Of a DNA stretch of 64,000 bases, positions 43,984-51,634 are shown one piece after another. A program made the position numbers and the translations under genes. The notes below the pieces were generated by a model. The model did no database searches. It worked only from the letters and a program-made list of their open reading frames with translations, and had not been told where the DNA came from. Every line of letters starts with the position of its first letter. The stretch's first letter is position 1. The stretch is from Rahnella bruchi (lineage in GTDB: Bacteria > Pseudomonadota > Gammaproteobacteria > Enterobacterales > Enterobacteriaceae): contig NZ_QZWI01000004.1 in the NCBI RefSeq assembly GCF_003614975.1, positions 1 through 64,000 of the forward strand, read 5' to 3'.

Positions 43984-45327
43984 ATGAAGTTAATGCAGTC
44001 CAGAAATGTGAACGGAATGACCGCTGGTGCGATGCTGCTACTGGCGCTGATGACAGGCTCTGCGGGCGCAATGGCAGCAGAACCGGCATTTTTGAATACG
44101 GCGCAAATGGTCGTTGTCCGTCAGCAATTGCGCGACCACACGGCTGCGCCGCAGACCACCGAAGCGTATAAGCATCTGCTGGCGGCGGCAGATTCCGCAC
44201 TGAAAAAACCTGAACTGAGCGTGACCGACAAAGGGTTGACCCCGCCGGGCGGCTCGAAACATGACTATCTCAGTCTGAGTGCGTACTGGTGGCCGGACGA
44301 CAGTAAACCTGACGGTCTGCCGTGGATCCGCAAAGATGGTCATGTAAATCCCGCCAGTAAAAACGATCAAAGTGACGGCGTGCGGCTGGCTGATTTTACC
44401 GCACGTGTGCAGAACCTGACGCTGGCCTGGTATTTTTCCGGCGAACAGAAATACGCGGATAAAGCCGCCAGCCTGCTGCGCACCTGGTTTATCACGCCAC
44501 AAACACGCATGAACCCGAATCTGAATTTCGCGCAGGGCGTGCCGGGCATCTCGCCGGGGCGCAACGCCGGTGTGCTGGATGGCCGCTATTTTTCCACCCG
44601 CATTGTGGATTCGCTGGTGCTGCTGCGCGGCAATCCTGCGTGGACGGACAATGACGAACAGCAAATGCGCGGGTGGATGCGCGATTATCTGACATGGTTG
44701 CAGGGCAGCAAAATCGCGAAGAAAGAAGGGCGCACGCAGAACAATCACGGCAACTGGTATGTGACACAGGTTTCGGGTATTGCGTGGTATCTGGGCGATA
44801 ACACGGTGATTGGCGACATGGCGAATCTGATGAAAAGTAAGCTGGATGTGCAACTGAAACCCGACGGCACGCAGCCTGCCGAACTGGCGCGCACACGTTC
44901 TTTCCATTACAGCTATTTCAATTTACAGGCGATCAGCATGATGGCGGTGCTGGCGCAAAAAAAGGGTATCGACCTCTGGCATTACCAGACGCCGCAGGGT
45001 GGCAGCGTACTCAAATCGCTCGATTTCATGGCGCGCTTTACCGATCCGGCGGTGCCGTGGCCCTACAAATCTCTTGATCAGATCCGCGTACGTCCCGTGC
45101 CGTTACTTTCCTGGGCGGATAATTCTACCGGCGAAAAGCGCTATGAGCAGCAAATCCGCAGCGCGACATTCACCTTACCGCCAGTGGCGAAATCCGCTTC
45201 CGGTGGCTATCACGAAGACGTCACGCGGGGAGCGGTAATGGAGGCCGAAAGCGAAACCTGGCTGCTTTCCCTGCCATCGTTTGCGGCGGGATATGTTGCG
45301 CCACATGCGCCGGAGGATAAAAAATGA
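43984..45327 (+). CDS. Exported alginate lyase family protein (PF05426 type)
   Basis: Periplasmic or secreted polysaccharide lyase, 447 aa. The signal peptide runs to about residue 32 (GSAGAMAA before EPAFL). The fold is an (alpha/alpha) barrel of the alginate lyase family. Likely catalytic residues are N254/H255 in TQNNHGNWYVTQ and H308-Y309 / Y311 in TRSFHYSYFNLQ, the pattern of PL5 and PL38 lyases. Cleavage by beta-elimination of alginate (or glucuronan) into unsaturated oligosaccharides is inferred. Its stop overlaps the next start (ATGA). First gene of the lyase-lyase-SDR-regulator run. Confidence 0.83.
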   Translation: MKLMQSRNVNGMTAGAMLLLALMTGSAGAMAAEPAFLNTAQMVVVRQQLRDHTAAPQTTEAYKHLLAAADSALKKPELSVTDKGLTPPGGSKHDYLSLSAYWWPDDSKPDGLPWIRKDGHVNPASKNDQSDGVRLADFTARVQNLTLAWYFSGEQKYADKAASLLRTWFITPQTRMNPNLNFAQGVPGISPGRNAGVLDGRYFSTRIVDSLVLLRGNPAWTDNDEQQMRGWMRDYLTWLQGSKIAKKEGRTQNNHGNWYVTQVSGIAWYLGDNTVIGDMANLMKSKLDVQLKPDGTQPAELARTRSFHYSYFNLQAISMMAVLAQKKGIDLWHYQTPQGGSVLKSLDFMARFTDPAVPWPYKSLDQIRVRPVPLLSWADNSTGEKRYEQQIRSATFTLPPVAKSASGGYHEDVTRGAVMEAESETWLLSLPSFAAGYVAPHAPEDKK

Positions 45328-47462
45328 ATCACTGGCAGCCGTTGCTGATAAGTCACAGCGAGGCGGAGAAACTCCGTGATCAGCGGGATGCGGATTCTCT
45401 GCTGGGCGCTGCGCTGCGGGCGCAAATTGCCACGCTGGAAAAGATGCTCGCGCAACCGCTGAACATTCCCGGTCATGGCGAAGCGGGTGGTCCGGAGCAT
45501 ACGCAGCACAAGCAAAATTATCTGGGGATAAACCTGGCCGGACGTTTATTTCTGATCACCCATGAGCCACGATATTTTGATTATGCGCTGGCGCTGCTGA
45601 ACGGTTATGCCGCTGTTTATCCGACGCTTGGCAGTGCGACCAGCAAGGACAGTAATTCGCCTGGTCGCCTGTTTCATCAGACGCTGAACGAAAACATGTT
45701 CTGGCTGTACGCTGTTGAAGGCTATCACTGCCTGATGCCGTCACTCGACGCCGCACAGCGGGAACATATCGAAGCTAATGTGTTTCGCGTGATGGCGGAT
45801 GATGCGCTGCACCGGCATACCAAAGATTTTGATATTGTACATAATCACGGTATCTGGTCGGTAGCGGCTGCGGCCATCAGCGGATATGTGCTGGGCGATT
45901 CTTCGCTGGTGGAAAAGGCGCTGTACGGCCTGAAAGGTGACAGTGAGAGCGGCGGATTCTTTGCCCAGCTTAGTCAGCTTTTTTCACCGGACGGTTATTA
46001 CATCGAAGGGCCGTACTATCACCGTTTCGCGCTGCGGCCGCTTCTGTTACTGAGCGAGGCGATTGAACGCCGTCAGCCAGAATTAGAGATTTACCCGTTC
46101 CGCGATCAGATCATCCGCAAAACCTGCGAAGCCCTGATGCAGACGGCTTTCCCCGACGGCACCTGGCCTGCGCTGAATGATTCATCCAAAACCATCAATA
46201 TCTGCGATGACGGTGCGGTGATCGCCGCCAGCGTCTGTTATTCCCGTTACGGTCACAATCCGCAGTGGATTGCTGCCGCGCAACAACAGCACACCGTTTG
46301 GGTCAGCGCCGCCGCGCTGGACTTATCCGCCGCGTTGCAAAAATCGCCTGCGCAACCCCTGAACTGGGGCAGCGTTGAACTGCGTGATGGCCCCGAAGGG
46401 ACGCAGGGCGGCATCGGGATTTTGCGCAGTGCTGCAGAAAGTCAGGACATGGCGCTGCTGTGGTACGGGCAGCATGGCAGCATTCCCCGCCTGCATTCGG
46501 CGCTGAATCACGGTCACTTTGACGGCCTGCATCTCAGCCTTTTCAGCCGCGGAAGCGAATTCCTGCGAGATTATGGCTTTGGTCGTTGGGTGAACGTCGA
46601 GCCAAAATTCGGCGGGCGCTATATTCCTGAAAACAACAGTTACTGCAAGCAAACCGTTGCTCATAACACCGTGGTGGTTGACGGGCTAAGTCAAAATAAA
46701 GGCGACAGTCTGGAGGCCGAAAAACGCTGGGGCGAACCGCATTTCTTCGTGACGAAAAATCCGGCAGAACAGGGCATGAGCGCCCGGCTGAAAAACTACA
46801 CGCAAGGCGTCGACCAGCAACGCACGGTACTGATGCTCAGCCTGCCGGAACTGTCATCACCCCTGATAGTGGACGTCTTCCGGCTGAACAGCGCACAGCC
46901 ACATCGTTACGATTATTGCCTGCATCATCTCGGTCAGTTTGTCCGCACAGACGTTGCGCTGGAAGCAGCAAACACGCTGAAACCGCTGGGCAAAGAACAT
47001 GGCTATCAGCATTTATGGGATTGCGCGCGTGCGCAAATTGCAGCCGGTGATTCGGCGTTATTCAGCTGGCTCGATGGCGACAGTTACCACACGCTGGTCA
47101 GCGCCTTCCCGAAAGGCGGCGAACTGATTATGGCGCGCACCGGTGCGACCGATCCGCATTTCAATCTGCGCAGCGAACCGGCTTTACTGCTACGAACGCA
47201 CGGCACGAACGCTATTTTTGCCAGCGTGTTTGAAACTCACGGCTATTTCGATGAAGCGACCGAAACCTCCATCGATGCACGTGGCAAGGTGGAGCGTATC
47301 AGCGTGGTCAGCCATGACGATGAACAAACCGAACTGAATATTTTCTTTGCCGCCAACCGGACGTTGAACGTTCGCATCAGTAACTGCGCCGCACCGGCAG
47401 CGGAAGACGCTTTCAGCGTGGCGTGGCAATCCGTCTCACCTCTGAACATCCCTGAATCATAA
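45324..47462 (+). CDS. Oligoalginate lyase, PL17-like (heparinase II/III family)
   Basis: Cytoplasmic 712-aa lyase without signal peptide. An alpha/alpha barrel is followed by a beta-sandwich. The motifs match PL17 exo-lyases such as Alg17c: N174-H175 in VHNHGIWSVAA, Y231 in DGYYIEGPYYHRFAL (57 residues on, as between N201 and Y258 of Alg17c), and NHGHFDGLHLSLF then GRYIPENNSYCKQTVAHNT. Such enzymes cut alginate oligomers to monomers that become DEH (4-deoxy-L-erythro-5-hexoseulose uronate). Translation is coupled to the exported lyase by a four-nt overlap. Confidence 0.87.
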   Translation: MNHWQPLLISHSEAEKLRDQRDADSLLGAALRAQIATLEKMLAQPLNIPGHGEAGGPEHTQHKQNYLGINLAGRLFLITHEPRYFDYALALLNGYAAVYPTLGSATSKDSNSPGRLFHQTLNENMFWLYAVEGYHCLMPSLDAAQREHIEANVFRVMADDALHRHTKDFDIVHNHGIWSVAAAAISGYVLGDSSLVEKALYGLKGDSESGGFFAQLSQLFSPDGYYIEGPYYHRFALRPLLLLSEAIERRQPELEIYPFRDQIIRKTCEALMQTAFPDGTWPALNDSSKTINICDDGAVIAASVCYSRYGHNPQWIAAAQQQHTVWVSAAALDLSAALQKSPAQPLNWGSVELRDGPEGTQGGIGILRSAAESQDMALLWYGQHGSIPRLHSALNHGHFDGLHLSLFSRGSEFLRDYGFGRWVNVEPKFGGRYIPENNSYCKQTVAHNTVVVDGLSQNKGDSLEAEKRWGEPHFFVTKNPAEQGMSARLKNYTQGVDQQRTVLMLSLPELSSPLIVDVFRLNSAQPHRYDYCLHHLGQFVRTDVALEAANTLKPLGKEHGYQHLWDCARAQIAAGDSALFSWLDGDSYHTLVSAFPKGGELIMARTGATDPHFNLRSEPALLLRTHGTNAIFASVFETHGYFDEATETSIDARGKVERISVVSHDDEQTELNIFFAANRTLNVRISNCAAPAAEDAFSVAWQSVSPLNIPES

Positions 47463-47472
47463 AGGAGTCATT

Positions 47473-48249
47473 ATGTTTAACGATTTGAAAGGTCAGCGTG
47501 TTTTGATTACCGGTTCAACCAAAGGTATCGGTCTTGCCGCGGCGCAGGCATTTGCTGCGGCGGGTGCGAAGGTCGGGATCAACGGCCATCGCCAAGATGC
47601 CAGTCTCGATAAACTGGCGGCGGAGATTGCCAAAAACGGCGGCGAAGTGGCGTACTTTGGCGCAGATGTGACGAAATCGGCTGAGTGCGAAGCGCTGGTG
47701 GCAAACTTCGTCGAACGTTTTGGCGGCATCGACGTGCTTATCAATAACGCGGGCGGTCTGGGCGGACGTCAGGGGCTGGAAAACATCGACGACGAATTTT
47801 ACGACCATGTCATGGATTTAAACGCCCGTTCGGCGCTGATGGTGACAAAATTTGCCATCCCGCATTTACGGCATGCGGCGAAACAGAGTGGTAAAACCAC
47901 GTCGGTGATCAGCACTGGTTCGATTGCCGGACGCGAAGGCGGCGGGCCGGGAGCCAGTCTGTACGCGGCTTCAAAAGCCTGGCTGCACAATGTTCACCGT
48001 AACTGGGTGAAGGAATTCACTAAAGACAACATTCGCTTCAACGTCATTTCGCCGGGTACCATTGATACCGTTTTTCACGCAGATAAAAGTGCAGAAGTGC
48101 GCGAGAAAATCTCCGGTTCCATCGCGATGGGGCGTTTCGGTACCTCTGAAGAACTGGCTCCGTCGTACCTGTTTTTCGCTTCGCACGCCTGTAGCGGTTA
48201 CATCACCGGACAGATATTAGACGTCAATGGCGGCCAGATGGCGCCGTAG
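47473..48249 (+). CDS. Short-chain dehydrogenase, probable DEH reductase
   Basis: Classical SDR of 258 aa. The NAD(P) motif TGSTKGIG is at 14-21, NNAG at 91-94, and the catalytic set S150, Y164 and K168 (SLYAASKAW) is complete. In alginate pathways an SDR reduces DEH to 2-keto-3-deoxygluconate (KDG), and the position ten nt after the oligoalginate lyase makes that the best call. AAGGAG precedes the ATG. KDG kinase and aldolase genes are not in the window and would be needed elsewhere. Confidence 0.8.
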   Translation: MFNDLKGQRVLITGSTKGIGLAAAQAFAAAGAKVGINGHRQDASLDKLAAEIAKNGGEVAYFGADVTKSAECEALVANFVERFGGIDVLINNAGGLGGRQGLENIDDEFYDHVMDLNARSALMVTKFAIPHLRHAAKQSGKTTSVISTGSIAGREGGGPGASLYAASKAWLHNVHRNWVKEFTKDNIRFNVISPGTIDTVFHADKSAEVREKISGSIAMGRFGTSEELAPSYLFFASHACSGYITGQILDVNGGQMAP

Positions 48250-48343
48250 CGCACAGTTTGGATGTTTCAGTGCGGCGGGCGCATGCAGCGCGCCGTCGCC
48301 TGAACTATGATGTCGGCAATCTGCACAGTAAAAAGGGAAGACT

Positions 48344-49054
48344 ATGACGATGCAGTTTGAAACAGCCGCAGGCATGACCCGTGGCCTGAATACGCATATC
48401 GCCCGTGATATCGCACGCAAAATTCTGTCGGGTGAACTGGCGTCGGGAGCCATTTTGCCGAGTGAAATTGAACTGGGCGAACAGTTTGGCGTCAGCCGCA
48501 CCGCGCTGCGTGAGGCGCTGAAATTGCTGACCTCGAAAGGATTACTCGAGTCGCGTCCTAAAATTGGTACCCGCGTTAAAGAGCGCGCGCAATGGAACAT
48601 GCTCGATCCGCAGCTGCTGGAATGGATGCAGGGCATGGAAGCGACAGAAGAAATCTATCACCAGTTTCTGGAATTTCGCAAAGCCATTGAGCCGCACGCG
48701 ACCGCGCTGGCCGCCGTTAATGCCAGCAAAGAACAGCGCATTGAACTCTCGCGGATTTACCGCCAGATGTGCCATGTCGCTGAAAATTTTGATGCTGAGC
48801 AGTGGGTAGATATCGATACCAAATTTCACCGGATGATCTTTATTGCCTCCGGCAACTGTTTTTACGTGCCGTTTGGCAACGTGCTGACCACCATTTTTAA
48901 ATGGTTCTTTGAGTATTCCTCAAAAGAAGGGGGCATGTGCCTGAATGAGCATAAAAGGATTTATGAAGCGATTATGGCCGGAGACGAAGGTGCCGCATTT
49001 TCAGCGTCGCTGAGCCTGATGAAAGGGCATAAGCACCGGTTGCATCAGACTTAA
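48344..49054 (+). CDS. FadR-subfamily GntR regulator of the alginate cluster
   Basis: 236 aa. The N-terminal winged helix is at about 15-85 (ILPSEIELGEQFGVSRTALREALKLL); the C-terminal FCD ligand domain has D/H metal-type residues (DTKFHRMIF, NEHKRIYEAI). It resembles DgoR/UxuR-type sugar-acid regulators (compare WNMLDPQLLEWM). It is likely a repressor relieved by an alginate breakdown product, acting on the palindromes between the symporter and lyase genes (inference). AAGGGAAG precedes the ATG. It closes the operon and is followed by a terminator. Confidence 0.84.
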   Translation: MTMQFETAAGMTRGLNTHIARDIARKILSGELASGAILPSEIELGEQFGVSRTALREALKLLTSKGLLESRPKIGTRVKERAQWNMLDPQLLEWMQGMEATEEIYHQFLEFRKAIEPHATALAAVNASKEQRIELSRIYRQMCHVAENFDAEQWVDIDTKFHRMIFIASGNCFYVPFGNVLTTIFKWFFEYSSKEGGMCLNEHKRIYEAIMAGDEGAAFSASLSLMKGHKHRLHQT

Positions 49055-49085
49055 CATCATCAACATCATTCTAATCTGTTCCCGC

Positions 49086-49111
49086 AAGCGCAGCGTAGCC
49101 TGCGCTTTTTT
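49086..49111 (+). terminator. Terminator of the alginate operon
   Basis: AAGCGCA and TGCGCTT form a seven-pair stem with an eight-nt loop followed by six T, about 30 nt past the GntR gene. Confidence 0.8.
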
Positions 49112-49303
49112 ATGTCATGTGATCCGGATATGGGATTTCTGATACAAAAATGAAACAAATGTCACGGGGGGTTACGCCACAGTGCCAGTTCATCGTATAG
49201 ACTTGTCATAATTATTACGGTTTAATATTTTTATCGACAGGATATATTTAATGATGCTCGAAAATTGCCAATCGATAATATTAATTATAAGCCCGGTGAA
49301 TGC

Positions 49304-50173
49304 ATGAAAATACTTAAAGTCAGTGATTTCTTTCTTTCCGAAGAACATGCTTTTAGTTTATTTGATATGAACCGTCAGTCGATGGAAGATGTACACGGTC
49401 ATGAATTCGATGAACTGGTAATAGTGCGCAATGGCAGCGGGTTTCATATCATTAACGATCAGGCGGAATTTATCCACAAGGGCGATTTTTTCATCGTCAG
49501 TGCGCATGATGTTCACTGTTATGAATCCACCAATAAGTTGTCTATCACTAATATTCTGTTACACAAAGAAAGGTCATTTCATTTCATCAATAATATTGGA
49601 GAGCTGACGGCGGGCATTAAAGAATATACGGCGTCGATGAAAAAGAGACGTGCCGGATTAACAGATGAGGAACTGGCACAAGTTATCGAACTGACTGATA
49701 AGATAACCCGTCAGTGTGACGCCCGATATGATAAAGCTTACTTTGCTATGGCGGAGTCTTATCTGTTATCGATGATGGTTATGCTGTATCAGTGCTCCAC
49801 TCGCAGGGAATGCCGGGCCACTCCGACGGATTCCGGTAAGCGCCATCTGCTGAACTATTTACGCGAAAATTACACGTGCAATATTAACTGGGATTATTTG
49901 TGTGAAGAAAGCGGTGTCGCGAAAAGAACTATGTTCCGGTTTATAAAAGAGATCACCGGATATACACCCGAAAAGTTTCAACAACGCTACCGTTTATTGA
50001 AAACACAGGAGCTATTACGCACCTCAGATCTAACTATCGGGAAAATAGCAACGCTATGTGGGTTTTCCACCCCCTCCCGCTTGACGGAGGCTTATAAGAA
50101 ACAGTTTGACCGCACACCCACTCAGGAACGGATGCGGGTGAGTAATAGTGTCATTGCAACACAGGGTAATTAG
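49304..50173 (+). CDS. AraC/RhaS-like transcriptional regulator
   Basis: 289 aa. The N-terminal cupin domain resembles RhaR/RhaS (HGHEFDELVIVRNGSGFHII, HKGDFFIVSAHDVHCYES). The C-terminal pair of helix-turn-helices is at about 190-285 (CEESGVAKRTMFRFIKEITG, IATLCGFSTPSRLTEAYKK). It is probably the activator of the downstream transporter and rhamnosidase, sensing L-rhamnose or a rhamnoside. ATG 49304 follows GGTGAA; a longer non-ATG start at 49265 is not conserved-looking. Confidence 0.82.
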   Translation: MKILKVSDFFLSEEHAFSLFDMNRQSMEDVHGHEFDELVIVRNGSGFHIINDQAEFIHKGDFFIVSAHDVHCYESTNKLSITNILLHKERSFHFINNIGELTAGIKEYTASMKKRRAGLTDEELAQVIELTDKITRQCDARYDKAYFAMAESYLLSMMVMLYQCSTRRECRATPTDSGKRHLLNYLRENYTCNINWDYLCEESGVAKRTMFRFIKEITGYTPEKFQQRYRLLKTQELLRTSDLTIGKIATLCGFSTPSRLTEAYKKQFDRTPTQERMRVSNSVIATQGN

Positions 50174-50289
50174 GCAGTGATTTTTATAAAACCCCCTTAT
50201 TAAAAGTAATAACAAAAACCATAATAAAAGTAAAAGAAAGGATCTCTCACCGACTTATTAATTCACCGTCACCTCTGAAGGACATTATT

Positions 50290-51588
50290 ATGTCAACCAC
50301 TAAACAACTTAATCCCTGGTACGTCGGGGTGGTTTCCGGTATGGCGTCATATATAGATTCTGCCGCTATTGTTTCCAACGGAACTGCGCTGGTGATATAT
50401 CAGAAAACGATCGGCACTACTGTTGTTCAGATAGGCATACTTTCCGGAATATTAACACTGAGCATTGCGCTCGGCGCACTCACGGGTGGAAGGCTGGGCG
50501 ATTGTTACGGCAGGCGTAAAGTGTTTATTGCCACGATGGCGATGATCATCACCGGCACCTTGCTGCTGGCGTTCGGCGATACCTTCCCGCTGCTGCTGGC
50601 CGGTACCTTGCTGGTCGGGCTGGCAACCGGAGCTGATTTACCGGTTTCGCTGGCAACTATTGCCGAAGCAGCAACTGATAAAAATCGCGGCAAGATTATC
50701 GGGTTGTCGAACCTGCTGTGGTTTTTAGGTATCGGCACGACGATGGCGATCTCCTCCATTGTGGGCGGATGGGGGCGGCCTGGCGCACAGATTATGTATC
50801 TGCATGTTTGCACCGTGGCCGTTGTTTTGCTGGTTTTACGCTGCACAATCCCGGAATCGCCGTTGTGGCTGACCGCGCGTAATGAACGCCGCGCCGGAAT
50901 CGTGACGGTTCGTGCACAAAAAGCAGCATTTAAAGATCTCCTGCACGGAAAATACCTGTGGCCTTTTGTTGCTCTGTGCGTGTTCTATGCATTTACCAAT
51001 CTGGCTGCGAATACCGGCGGTCAGTTCGGGACGTATATTGCGGTCAATGTGGTGGGAATTTCCGTCGAACAAAACTCGATGTGGAATCTGCTGACGATGC
51101 CGGTCGGAGTATTTTCCGGGATCATGTTTATGCGGTTTGTCGATACGTCAAAACGTATTCCCGTGTTTATTCTGGGTGCCTTTTGTTTCGCGGGTGGATT
51201 CTTCCTGCCGGTAATATTTAATTTCTCTCCGGCGTCCTGGTTCTGCTGTTTATTCTTCACGGCAATAGGCAGTGGTCTGGCTTTCGAAGGAATAATGAAA
51301 GTCTGGTCGCAGGAATCCTTTCCGACCATGCTGCGGTCTACTGCACAAGGCGTGATCGTCGCGGTCTCAAGATTATTATGCGGCGTACTGGCATTTATTA
51401 CGCCGCTGCTGCTCAATGCCGGTCCTCAGGTCCTTTATACCTTGTTATCCGCGACAGTGGCCTGCGGATTGTTCATCGGCTGGATCTGTTTCCACGGCAA
51501 ACAACGAAACGAATTTAACAGCGAAGCCGGTGTGCTTATTAAAGAATCAGCCTCTGAATATCCGGTATCTGCTGTAAAACAACTTTAA
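50290..51588 (+). CDS. MFS sugar-type transporter, probable rhamnoside uptake
   Basis: Inner membrane transporter of 432 aa with about twelve hydrophobic segments. Sugar porter-like signatures are GGRLGDCYGRRKVF between TM2 and TM3 and PESPLWLTARNER after TM6. The substrate is inferred from the neighbouring rhamnosidase: a rhamnose-containing oligosaccharide or glycoside that is then hydrolysed in the cytoplasm. GAAGGA precedes the ATG. The gene is 116 nt downstream of the AraC-type gene and 46 nt upstream of the GH78 gene. Confidence 0.78.
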   Translation: MSTTKQLNPWYVGVVSGMASYIDSAAIVSNGTALVIYQKTIGTTVVQIGILSGILTLSIALGALTGGRLGDCYGRRKVFIATMAMIITGTLLLAFGDTFPLLLAGTLLVGLATGADLPVSLATIAEAATDKNRGKIIGLSNLLWFLGIGTTMAISSIVGGWGRPGAQIMYLHVCTVAVVLLVLRCTIPESPLWLTARNERRAGIVTVRAQKAAFKDLLHGKYLWPFVALCVFYAFTNLAANTGGQFGTYIAVNVVGISVEQNSMWNLLTMPVGVFSGIMFMRFVDTSKRIPVFILGAFCFAGGFFLPVIFNFSPASWFCCLFFTAIGSGLAFEGIMKVWSQESFPTMLRSTAQGVIVAVSRLLCGVLAFITPLLLNAGPQVLYTLLSATVACGLFIGWICFHGKQRNEFNSEAGVLIKESASEYPVSAVKQL

Positions 51589-51634
51589 TTATGCATTTCA
51601 ACGCTCATGAGAATTACACGAGGAGTCACATATT

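Noticed and set aside
44038-44907. 289-codon frame antisense to the exported lyase
   Set aside because: Shadow of a GC-rich coding sequence; product has no recognisable features.
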